Source of the DNA: Girardinichthys multiradiatus
Taxonomy: Eukaryota > Chordata > Actinopteri > Cyprinodontiformes > Goodeidae
NCBI RefSeq assembly: GCF_021462225.1
Contig: NC_061815.1
Coordinates: 47,095,873 to 47,159,872, forward strand
DNA length: 64,000 nt
Direction: 5' to 3'
Every line of letters begins with the position of its first letter. Position 1 is the first letter of the stretch. A program made the position numbers and the translations under genes. Positions 24,121 through 36,000 of the stretch are shown piece after piece. The notes under the pieces were generated by a model. That model worked only from the letters and a program-made list of their open reading frames with translations. It ran no database searches and was not told where the DNA came from.

Positions 24121-25329
24121 GATCTCTATTGCGTATAAGGACAGGGTAGTTTTCATAGTAATAAAAGAAACAAACTTTTTATAAAAGATTTAATAATTAA
24201 GTGTCTGCTTTCTTGATCTGCAAATTAAAGCATTATTTCAATTTGTCAAGATGTGTCAATAAGGCTAATGAATTTACTCAAATCTCTGCTTTTTCACATC
24301 ACTGAACACATTGTTTCAGCTTCAAAATCCAAAGTTAAGTGACCTTACCGCGGCCTAATGTGGTCTGTTGTGCCAACAGCTTCAAGGCACACATGATCTA
24401 CATTTTATAAAGAAAAAGACTCAGAAATCTAAATATTGTGGTCTAAACTTGCTTCAGAAAGAAAAATTGAGTTCACTGAAAAAGAATGCACTGAGGAGTT
24501 CACAACTGTATTTTATTGAACAGCACTGAATATTTTACAAATGTCCATATAATACTTCACAGTGTAATAAATGTGATGCAGGGGTTGGTGAGATGAAGCT
24601 GACACATTCCCAGAACCAGCTGGAAATTTTCTGGACAGGATGTAAAAAAAAACATTTCTGTGTTTCAACAACTGACACAAGAAACGTTTTGATTTCATTC
24701 CTGTCCAAAATAAATACATTCTTTGTTGAACATACAGAGACTAACCAGTATATTACATTCAGGAAAGGGGTTCCAGTAATTGTCGATTGAACAGGAGAAA
24801 AAAAAATACATAATATAAAAAAATGGCTACATTGTATCATTTTCAGGGGACTGGACAAATCTGTGAAATGCAAGTCTTTTTCTGATTTGTCTAAAAATGA
24901 GCACAAAGTGTGATGTGATGAGCCTATTTAATCTAAAAAGGGCACTGAATAGTGATTCACCCATTTCAGTTGTTCAAAAGTACTTTTCAGTGGCTGATTG
25001 CACAAGAACCTTGTCAAACTGATTATTTAATTATTTTTTAATGAATCATTGACAGATGATGGTCAATTTGTCATTTCTGTACATTTCCTTGTAATGTAAT
25101 GATTAGTACCGTTTGTTGCAGTTATCCTTATTGAGAACACTCACTCGGCCTTAAAAAGCATGAAAAACCTGCAACTAAAAGAACAGGCCAAATTCTGTTC
25201 ATACATATGTACAGTAGGAAATGTGTGAAGAGCTTGTGACAAAGTAAATGTAAAATATACAGCTATAACTGAATATTGAATCACCTCCATTAGAGAAAAT
25301 GTTTTTTTGTATTAAAAAAGCGACAAATA
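24121..25329. other. Intergenic, nothing recognised
   Basis: AT-rich sequence between the second LINE and Tc1 copy A. No credible frame on either strand. Confidence 0.5.
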
Positions 25330-26939
25330 CAGGTCCTTCTCAAAATATTAGCATATTGTGATAAAGTTAATTATTTTCCATAATGTCATGATGAAAATTT
25401 AACATTCATATATTTTAGATTCATTGCACACTAACTGAAATATTTCAGGTCTTTTATTGTCTTAATACGGATGATTTTGGCATACAGCTCATGAAAACCC
25501 AAAATTCCTATCTCACAAAATTAGCATATTTCATCCGACCAATAAAAGAAAAGTGTTTTTAATACAAAAAACGTCAACCTTCAAATAATCATGTACAGTT
25601 ATGCACTCAATACTTGGTCGGGAATCCTTTGGCAGAAATGACTGCTTCAATGCGGCGTGGCATGGAGGCAATCAGCCTGTGGCACTGCTGAGGTCTTATG
25701 GATTCCCAGGATGCTTCGATAGCGGCCTTTAGCTCATCCAGAGTGTTGGGTCTTGAGTCTCTCAACGTTCTCTTCACAATATCCCACAGATTCTCTATGG
25801 GGTTCAGGTCAGGAGAGTTGGCAGGCCAATTGAGCACAGTGATACCATGGTCAGTAAACCATTTACCAGTGGTTATGGCACTGTGAGCAGGTGCCAGGTC
25901 GTGCTGAAAAATGAAATCTTCATCTCCATAAAGCTTTCCAGCAGATGGAAGCATGAAGTGCTCCAAAATCTCCTGATAGCTAGCTGCATGGACCCTGCCC
26001 TTGATAAAACACAGTGGACCAACACCAGCAGCTGACACGGCACCCCAGACCATCACTGACTGTGGGTACTTGACACTGGACTTCTGGCATTTTAGCATTT
26101 CCTTCTCCCCAGTCTTCCTCCAGACTCTGGCACCTTGATTTCCGAATGACATGCAGAATTTGCTTTCATCCGAAAAATTTACTTTGGACCACTGAGCAAC
26201 AGTCCAGTGCTGCTTCTCTGTAGCCCAGGTCAGGCGCTTCTGCCGCTGTTTCTGGTTCAAAAGTGGCTTGACCTGGGGAATGCGGCACCTGTAGCCCATT
26301 TCCTGCACACGCCTGTGCACGGTGGCTCTGGATGTTTCTACTCCAGACTCAGTCCACTGCTTCCGTAGGTCCCCCGAGGTCTGGAATCGGCCGTTCTCCA
26401 CAATCTTCCTCAGGGTCCGGTCACCTCTTCTCGTTGTGCAGCGTTTTCTGCCACACTTTTTCCTTCCCACAGACTTCCCACTGAGGTGCCTTGATACAGC
26501 ACTCTGGGAACAGCCTATTCGTTCAGAAATGTCTTTCTGTGTCTTACCCTCTTGCTTGAGGGTGTCAATAGTGGCCTTCTGGACAGCAGTCAGGTCGGCA
26601 GTCTTACCCGTGATTGGGGTTTTGAGTGATGAACCAGGCTGGGAGTTTTAAAGGCCCCAGGAATCTTTTGCAGGTGTTTAGAGTTAACTCGTTGATTCAG
26701 ATGATTAGGTTCATAGCTCGTTTAGAGACCCTTTTAATGATATGCTAATTTTGTGAGATAGGAATTTTGGGTTTTCATGAGCTGTACGCCAAAATAATCC
26801 GTATTAAGACAATAAAAGACCTGAAATATTTCAGTTAGTGTGCAATGAATCTAAAATATATGAATGTTAAATTTTCATCATGACATTATGGAAAATAATG
26901 AACTTTATCACAATATGCTAATATTTTGAGAAGGACCTG
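25330..26939 (-). mobile_element. Tc1-like (DD34E) transposon, copy A, 1610 bp
   Basis: Complete element flanked by TA on both sides (25328-25329; 26940-26941). Terminal inverted repeats begin CAGGTCCTTCTCAAAATATT and run about 200 bp. It carries one transposase frame on the minus strand. Copies B (33788-35397) and C (53595-55263) are close relatives in the same orientation, indicating fairly recent activity. Confidence 0.97.
25607..26611 (-). pseudogene. Tc1 transposase, copy A, start codon lost
   Basis: 334-codon frame without internal stops. Order: paired-domain-like helix-turn-helix region (residues 1 to about 120, with [16 protein letters not shown]), then a DDE domain with FSDESKF (first Asp), [10 protein letters not shown] (second Asp) and [11 protein letters not shown] (Glu) at D-34-E spacing. 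The position that is ATG in copies B and C is ACG here (26611-26609), and there is no other Met before the helix-turn-helix. Probably untranslatable, but only one base from intact. Confidence 0.92.
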
Positions 26940-29900
26940 TACAACAGAAATCAGATACAAGCACAACCGTCCTCAATACACACTGAACAAATTAAAACCT
27001 GCTTTAAAATATCCCAATTTTCTTTTTATAAAAATGTCACAGTTAACATGTACAGAATACATACCATAAAGGGAGATGCTCCATTATTTTCTTAGCAGTT
27101 TTCAGCACATCTCTCTGTTAGACCCAGCTTTAAATGTAAAAATGCACAGCAGCAAATAAAAACCAAATGTTGTGCCAACTATTTTATTTATAACACCTGA
27201 CCGAGTTGCAGGATAGAAGATATAAGGGGATTCTTTTTTCTCACCTTGGCAGGGGTGTGTTGTTAGAAGCATTTGTTGGGGGGGCTTGCTGACATAAATA
27301 TGGCATGCATTGTCAGCATGGGTAGATTTAATTTCCTACGGACTGATAAGTCAACCACAAATAGGAACAATAATAACCCCGGCATATCAATGTTGCAGCT
27401 GTGATTGGACACCCTTAGTCTGCAGATCAGAATTGGAAGTGGTGCAAACCATTTTGCAAGGGCTCAGGGAACATGAGCTCCAGGTTTGTTCATTCAGAAC
27501 ATGTTTCTGCAGGATTAGCTAAAAATAAGACTGTAAACATTATGAAAACTGGCTTCTAAATTCAGAACGAATATAACATTAGTATGAAATAGTGGATTCT
27601 CTGTTGGATAAGACATATCTAACTAGCTACGTGCTATACCGGTTAATGATTTATATGTAATGGTAGAAACAGAAGTTCAGCCATTTTCAAGTCTAGAAGT
27701 TTTTATATCAGGACATAAAAAAAACTATCTGGTGTTTAAAGGTTCTGAAGTTAATAAAATTTAACTTTAAATGTACACTTCCACAGTCTAATTATTCATT
27801 AAACAAAGCCAAAATTAAAATGTGTGTATGAAAGTTAAGTACATTCCTGCTTCTTCCATATATTTTAAGAGGAAAGTTATAACCAGTTACCACTAATTAA
27901 ATACATTTATTAACTGATCATCAGGAGATGTAAACACTTTGATAAAAGAAGGAGTTTTGCTATTCTGAAGCACACAGGAATGTGTTAACGCAATGCCAAT
28001 AAGGAAATACATTAGGAATGACCTTAGCTGAGTAGTTGCTGCTTCCTATCAATCTGGGAAGAGTTTTAAGGGCATTTCCAAGCTACTGGTATGACATCAT
28101 AATGCAGTGAGAAAGACTACTCACAGGCAAAAACATACAGCTGCTAACCTTTCCAGGAGTGGATATCATATACAGAACAAGTATAGCTTGTCAGGAATGG
28201 CTGAAGGAGAAAGTCTTTCCTCTTAAAATAATATGGCAGCACAACTTAAGTTTGCATAGCTATATTTGGATGAACCTCAATTTCGAAGCAATATCGTCTG
28301 AACAGATTTGACCGAAGTAGGGATGTCGAGCCATAATCCACAGAATGGTTGTTAGCAGAAATCCAGACACAGTATATCAGTACAAATACCTCATATCAAC
28401 TGTCAAGCATGGAGGACATGGGGTGATGAATTGGGCTTGTTTTGCAGACAGAAGCCTGTTCACCTTTCAAGTGATAAGGCCGCAACTACTTTAACCCAGA
28501 TCCTTTTCTTAACATATAATTTCCCGTATTTATTTATTGTTTTAAGTCTGTGGTTTTTCATGCAAAAACGCTGTAATACCTAAACTAAACCAGGTGGTGG
28601 TAATGTCCACATTAACTGCATTTCAATTTGAAAGAAGATGATCCTGGGCATGGCTAAAGCAGAGATGGGCTGAGGATTATTCTAAAACCGTTATATGTTG
28701 TTTTTTCTTTGGGCCTATTCAAGTTTTCCTCTCATTCATTTATTTCTTTAATTTACATTTGCTGTTTTTAATGGAACATTGTTTTGGTTTTTAGCACAAA
28801 AATAAAGAGTAGGCATGTGCAAAGTTGGCTGTGCAAATCATGCTTCTGAATATACATATACATCATAAACGAGGCCAATTACATTAAACTAAATGTAGAC
28901 CATGGTAAAGTACGGATGAATTTCATTCACACATGAAAAGCCTAGAATTGAAAGAGGGTGTACTTTCTTTCTATCGTGACAATATTCTAAAACATTCACT
29001 TACTGAATTCTGTTTAAAAAATGACAAAAAAAATCATAATAAAACAAATGATTTATACTAGATTTCTAATTTACATTGTTCAGATAAATATATGCCCTTT
29101 CTGAGTCTTCCTCCATGTATTCAGCTCCATGTATGAGCAGAACCACTGTTAAAGTATTTGACAGATTTGAAATGTATGATGTACAGTTAAAAGCACAGAC
29201 TTAGATGACGTAGAGCCTTCAGCAGCACAGATGGCACCGTGGATTGTTCGATCAAATGCTACCATCAGCACAGGTTAGGGGAATGTATTATTTTCAAGAT
29301 GTTTCAGGAAAAGTTACAAATGTCAACGTTGAGCTGTTGCTACAATAAATGTTTCGATAGAACACTAACATCAGCACTTTTTATCTCCAGGACAAAATGA
29401 AAGAAACTAAAGAGACTAAATTTATGTAAAACAAACCTTTGCCATTACAGATTCCATGCTGTAGTGTGGTTACAAAAATAGGAAAGCAGCTTTGACATGT
29501 AGCATCCCCAGGCAGTGAAAATGTCATCTGTTCAGCAGGTGTTTTATTTATTCATATATGTACTGTTAGATGACAGCAGGTGGAATAGAGCTGCCAAAAG
29601 AGTGTCTCTTGTAGCACACAAGTTTAGCTGCCCCACTTTAAGGAGCTTTGCAATAATGATACTGAAAACCCATCTTCCGTAATTCCTCTGCAGGTGACCT
29701 TTCAAATGTGTGAAGACATGGCGCCTGATTTTGCTCAGGCTCCTGCTGGGTGCTGGAAAAGTTTTTCCACAAAAAGTGAACCAGCAAGAAATGTCTAATC
29801 TTAAAGGAATTATGTACAGTCATGAGTGATGGGGAAAAAAATAAACATCCATAAAAAGAAATGGATTTATAAATCCACAGTGCATCATAAGCCCACTTGT

Positions 29901-30299
29901 GGAGCAACATAATCTCCGCTGACGCAAGAGGGATCCACTTGTGCGAGAAAAGCACTGGCACATGTACATGCTTGGAATAAGTTGCCTTTAAGCTAAACAA
30001 CAGCATGTTTGTATGCTTCTCACATTCTCACCAACAAACCATCCTCAGTGTATCCAAGAAAATTATTTTAATTAAACTGGAGGGTTTAAATTATGGCATC
30101 AGTCCATCTTAATTCTAATTATTCCCAAGACTGAATAAATGTAAATGGAGCTTGTTAGCACAATACTAACGTGTGAAGGGAGTTGTCATAATACAGTTTT
30201 CTGTTAATGGGCTTTTTAGTTGCATAAGTTTGAAATACTAGTTTTTAAGATGCATGTTTTTAGGAAAACAATTATAACCATCTGCCTAAAAGTGTTTGG
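26940..30299. other. Intergenic, essentially featureless
   Basis: AT-rich. The only hint is 28330-28480, whose plus-strand translation STVKHGGHGVMNWACFADRS resembles the middle of Tc1 transposases. No exon was recognised and no C4orf46-like gene was seen, although mammals have one in this interval. Confidence 0.4.
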
Positions 30300-30965
30300 T
30301 CCTCATTAGCTGCCAAAACAGCTCTGACCCATCAATGCATGGACTCCAATAGACCCCTGAAGGTGTATTGTGGTATCTGGTGCCAAGATTTTAGCAGCAG
30401 TTCCTTTAAGTCCTGTATATTGTAAGTTTGGGATTGTATTGCACAGACATGTTTTTCCAAAGGTTAGATTAGATTGAGATATGAAGAATTTGGAGCCCAA
30501 GCCAACACCTCAAACTTGCTCTTTTGCTCCTTGAACTGTTGCTGACAAATTCTTGCCTTGTGACAGACAACATGACTCTGCTGAAAGAGGGCACAGCCAT
30601 TAGGAATTACTGCTTCCATGAAATGGTGTACATGGTCTGCAACAATGCTTAGGTAGATGGTACATATCACAGTGACATCCACATGGATGGTGTGACCCAA
30701 AGTTTCTCAACAGATCACTGCCCAAACCATCACACCGCTGCTGCCGGCTTGCCTTTTTCCTATGGTGTATCCTGGTGCCACGCGCTCTGCAGTTAAGCGA
30801 CGCACAAGCACCAGCCCATCCATGTGACTTAAAAGAAAACATGATTTATAAAGCCAGGACATTTTCTTCCGGCTGCTCCATGGTCCATTTCTGATGCTCA
30901 CAGGACACAGTGGAGATGGTCAGCATGAACACCCTGACTGATCTTACAGCTATGCAGCTATATAC
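30300..30965 (-). pseudogene. Old Tc1-like transposase fossil
   Basis: Minus-strand pieces in different frames read MDGLVLVRRLTAERVAPGYT, IHVDVTVICTIYLSIVADHV and FEVLAWAPNSSYLNLI, the DDE half of a common vertebrate Tc1-like transposase. The second catalytic Asp is lost (FQQS in place of FQQD) and the SPDLNPIE block is degraded. No terminal repeats were recognised. Confidence 0.75.
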
Positions 30966-31889
30966 AGAATAAGAAGATAACTGAGGTGACTACTTTCCAT
31001 CTGGTTGTCACTGTTGGGTCTATTTCAGTGAACATGTTCATCTCCTTGGTCAGTGCATGCTGTTTTTAGCCTGCTTTGTAAATAAAGATGGCTCCCACCT
31101 GGATTACGGAGGAGCTAAAGAGTGTGATCATTTTGATTTTTGATCATAAAATTATAAATGCTTAGAGTCAGTTTGATCAGAACATGAATAAGGGCAAAGA
31201 CATTAAAAGATGGAAAATCAAAGATGGAGAACAGTCCCTCTGAGTAGTTTCTGTTTAACTAGTCATTGCTTTTATTGACTTGTATCTCCCCCATCAGGTT
31301 TGGAAATTTAAAGAAAGAAAAGAACTGCCATTTATTTCATTAGACAGCCAGACATCTCAGTTAGATGTCAAAGAAAATGTAGGTACATTGTCAAAACTCT
31401 GCTTCCTTTTCACATATTTTATATCTTAACAGTCTAATTATTCTGGTACACATCTCTCTATACGCAATGTCTGCTGCTGCAGTCAACAAAAGCTGTGCCA
31501 CCAGAACCAGAGGCTACAGAGGGGAATGGGAGCTACTTCTGAATTACAAATTTGTTTTAAAGCAAAGCAAAGCACAGCAACAGTAAACAGCAACGCTTCT
31601 ATGAAGCCTTCAAGCCATTACACGTACACTCATGCATCACTGGCATCAAAACCAGTAACCTTTTCAGACAGGATATGGTTTGATAATGATTCCCACCAAG
31701 CTGCTGTAATGAGCTCACCATTTCTGTCTTAAACCTTTAAAATATTACAATTTTTTAGAAAAACACTGGGGAATAAGTAGTTTTGGGAAGCCATTAATAT
31801 GAAACAAAGCTCCTCTTACTTTAGTTGTTCCAATGCTGCCATAATCCTTTCTTTATCAGCGTCCTGCATGTTTAAATACATGTTTTAAT
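30966..31889. other. Intergenic, nothing recognised
   Basis: No credible coding frame or repeat was seen. Confidence 0.45.
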
Positions 31890-32300
31890 ATAAAATAAGT
31901 GGATACACTGAAAAGTATGTCTCTCAGTCTATGCCCTCAATACTTAGTTGAGGCTCCTTTTGCATTAACCTGGTTGGATGCAGCAGTCTGTAAACAGTTA
32001 ACATTAGCAATGACCTTTAGTGGCTTATCCTCCTTGTAGACGGAGTCAAGAACAATCTGCTGGAGACCTTCCAAGGATGCAGTCTTCATAAATATTTTAG
32101 GCCATATTATACAATTTCTGTACAAAAACCTTTGTTTTGGTTATGAGTTATATTCAGATTTTTTGAGATAGCTCATTTTGGATTATTATTTGCTGGAAGT
32201 CAGTTATCAAAAATTACTGAATTAAATGCTTGAAATATTTCATTCTGTGATGAATGAATAAGATTTTCCAATTTTGAATAACATTTTTGAGCTAAATACA
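31890..32300 (-). mobile_element. Internally deleted Tc1-like remnant downstream of rxfp1
   Basis: CCCTCAATACTTAGTTGAGG at 31934 is the reversed end of a Tc1 transposase frame (C-terminal TKY), and 32160-32280 resembles the matching terminal repeat. Both are heavily decayed. It lies about 330 bp beyond the rxfp1 stop, so it may be part of the 3' UTR. Confidence 0.4.
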
Positions 32301-32632
32301 TTTTAATGACTATCCAGTTTGCTGATGGGTCTAACTTATATTTTAAGTAAAATCAATACAAATCCTTGTTGTAATTCTCATAAGTCTTCATCTTTGATTT
32401 GTCTGTGAGATTAAAAAGATTGAAAAATAGTTGTTATCCTTTGATAACTGTATGTTTATGTCTAAACTTCATGAATACTAATGCCATGGTTGATACTTTA
32501 AATGAGAAATCTGGCCACATATCATGGGATAAGTTTCATTTTAATAGGATAAATATGAAGTTTAACATTTAAGTGGTTGAGGTGAATTATACTGACATAC
32601 AAACAGATCAATGAAGTTCTATTCTTAGACAC

Positions 32633-33057
32633 CTAGAGGAGGTCGTTTGTTTGTGTAAAAGTGTGAATATGAGTAAGTGTATGGAGCACCGTCTTATTCT
32701 GTGAGCACACCGTCAGTACAGCATGCTGCTTCTGCTGTTGTTTCGTGCTCGCATTAAAGTTATTGTATCCCTCATCTGGATTCTCCACGGGGGTGAGCTT
32801 GGCTGCCGTGTCTGCCGGCTCCAGCGGACACCCCGGGGAGACACCGTGGCTGTTTTCCTGCAGGGGCCACATTTCCTGCCAGGTGAGCGAAGGATGATGT
32901 GGCGGGTGACCACTGAGCAGAGGCCTTTTCTGTCTGTAGTTAGCCCACACCTGAAGGATTGTTTCTTTGAAAGGCCGCGTGGTTAGCGTGTAGAGGATGG
33001 GGTTCAGGGCACTGTTGATGGGGAGAATAAAGATGACGACCCAAGAACTGATGGTAC
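32633..33057 (-). CDS. rxfp1: rxfp1 final coding exon, TM7 and cytoplasmic tail
   Basis: Acceptor TGGTAG|GTACCA; stop codon at 32633-32635. Encodes [20 protein letters not shown], then [12 protein letters not shown] and about 110 tail residues including MWPLQE. The last 50 or so residues ([10 protein letters not shown] through a His/Thr-rich end) have no counterpart I can recall in mammals. A polyadenylation signal was not assigned with confidence. Confidence 0.95.
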
Positions 33058-36000
33058 CTACCAGGAAACAGAGGGGAAAACAGACATGACACCACCCATG
33101 TGGTAAAACCTAGTATGTAAAATATGAGAGATACTCAAAAAAAGTCATTTTACCTTGACTGCTTCTTACTCTTTTCTATATATACAACAGAAAGAATGCA
33201 TATAGAGAAAAATCTTTCTGGTCTGTAATTGTATCCAGCCCCTTTACTCCAAAACCCATTAAAAAATCCTGTGCAACCAATTGCCTTTAAAAGTTACATA
33301 AATACAGTCCTCCTGTTTGTTAGTTAATTCTGAGCACAAATATACAACTGCACACCTATGAAGACAAAGGCCTTCCACCTTGACCGACAGACTGAGCAAG
33401 AAGCATCAAGGTCAGTGGGAACTCTGGAGGAGCTGCAAAGATCCACAGCTCAGAGAGAGAGAATTAGTTGACAGGACAACTATTAGCAGTGCACTCCACA
33501 AACATGGCTCATATAGAACAGGGCAAAAATAAGGCCGTAATTAAAATACAACTATACGACATCCAGTTTGCAGCACACCATAAGCCATGGAGGGGGGCTG
33601 GGGAAGAAGGCGCTTGTGTCAGATGAGATCAGAATTTTACAGTTTGGCCTACACACCATCCTAAGAATAATACATGGTGGTGGCTGCATCATGATGTAAA
33701 AAAGTAAAGAAAGTTGTGTTCAGTCAATTTTGCTTTGTTTTAACATTGCATCTTGGTAACAACTCTTATGCTGCTGGAAAGCCTGTACAGGTCCTTCTCA
33801 AAATATTAGCATATTGTGATAAAGTTAATTATTTTCCATAATGTCATAATGAAAATTGAACATTCATATATTTTAGATTCATTGCACACTAACTGAAATA
33901 TTTCAGGTCTTTTATTGTCTTAATACGGATGATTTTGGCATACAGCTCATGAAAACCCCAAATTCCTATCTCACAAAATTAGCATATTTCATCCGACCAA
34001 TAAAAGAAAAGTGTTTTTAATACAAAAAACGTCAACCTTCAAATAATCATGTACAGTTATGCACTCAATACTTGGTCGGGAATCCTTTGGCAGAAATGAC
34101 TGCTTCAATGCGGCGTGGCATGGAGGCAATCAGCCTGTGGCACTGCTGAGGTCTTATGGAGGCCCAGGATGCTTCGATAGCGGCCTTTAGCTCATCCAGA
34201 GTGTTGGGTCTTGAGTCTCTCAACGTTCTCTTCACAATATCCCACAGATTCTCTATGGGGTTCAGGTCAGGAGAGTTGGCAGGCCAATTGAGCACAGTGA
34301 TACCATGGTCAGTAAACCATTTACCAGTGGTTTTGGCACTGTGAGCAGGTGCCAGGTCGTGCTGAAAAATGAAATCTTCATCTCCATAAAGCTTTTCAGC
34401 AGATGGAAGCATGAAGTGCTCCAAAATCTCCTGATAGCTAGCTGCATTGACCCTGCCCTTGATAAAACACAGTGGACCAACACCAGCAGCTGACACGGCA
34501 ACCCAGACCATCACTGACTATGGGTACTTGACACTGAACGTCTGGCATTTTGGCATTTCCTTCTCCCCAGTCTTCCTCCAGACTCTGGCACCTTGATTTC
34601 CGAATGACATGCAGAATTTGCTTTCATCTGAAAAAAGTACTTTGGACCACTGAGCAACAGTCCAGTGCTGCTTCTCTGTAGCCCAGGTCAGGCGCTTCTG
34701 CCGCTGTTTCTGGTTCAAAAGTGGCTTGACCTGGGGAATGCGGCACCTGTAGCCCATTTCCTGCACACGCCTGTGCACGGTGGCTCTGGATGTTTCTACT
34801 CCAGACTCAGTCCACTGCTTCCGCAGGTCCCCCAAGGTCTGGAATCGGCCCTTCTCCACAATCTTCCTCAGGGTCCGGTCACCTCTTCTCGTTGTGCAGC
34901 GTTTTCTGCCACACTTTTTCCTTCCCACAGACTTCCCACTGAGGTGCCTTGATACAGCACTCTGGGAACAGCCTATTCGTTCAGAAATGTCTTTCTGTGT
35001 CTTACCCTCTTGCTTGAGGGTGTCAATAGTGGCCTTCTGGACAGCAGTCAGGTCGGCAGTCTTACCCATGATTGGGGTTTTGAGTGATGAACCAGGCTGG
35101 GAGTTTTAAAGGCCTCAGGAATCTTTTGCAGGTGTTTAGAGTTAACTCGTTGATTCAGATGATTAGGTTCATAGCTCGTTTAGAGACCCTTTTAATAATA
35201 TGCTAATTTTGTGAGATAGGAATTTTGGGTTTTCATGAGCTGTATGCCAAAATCATCCATATTAAGACAATAAAAGACCTGAAATATTTCAGTTAGTGTG
35301 CAATGAATCTAAAATATATGAATGTTCAATTTTCATCATGACATTATGGAAAATAATGAACTTTATCACAATATGCTAATATTTTGAGAAGGACCTGTAT
35401 ATTTCCCCTTTAATGGTGACACATTTACACATCTGACAATGTGACATGTTGGGGTCGCATCTTCCTCACTAGAAACGAAGGTCATCACTGGAGGTGATCT
35501 CATTGCAGAGAAATATCAAGATGAGTTTCTGTAACCAGTGGGAATCCCATATCTCCACTGTTAGGGACTGGAACTCTTATCTTCAAGGATGTCAATGCTA
35601 GCCCCCACAGAGCAGGGTTTACCAGATTGGGAGAAGAGAGGATGGAATGCCTGCAGTCCTGACCTCAACTCCACTGAACACTTCTGGGATCAGCTAGGGC
35701 ATGATGTGCATGGGAGAGGGATTAACACAACCACTCTGGCTGACTTGTGACAAATGTTGATTGAGGAATAGGTTGTTATCCCACAGCAGTGTGTGACCAT
35801 GCTGGTGACTAGCATAAGGAAGAGGTGCCAAGCTTTTGTGGTTATGTATATTCCGCACGCGCTGCCCAGACTCCAGTTCGTTAAATGAATAAATTGTTAA
35901 ATTGCCAATATGTCTTGTTTCTCCAAACTTCAATCACCCAGTCAATGACACCAAAAAATAGTCATGAACATAATAAGCTGTTTGGAATTAGCAGAAAGGT

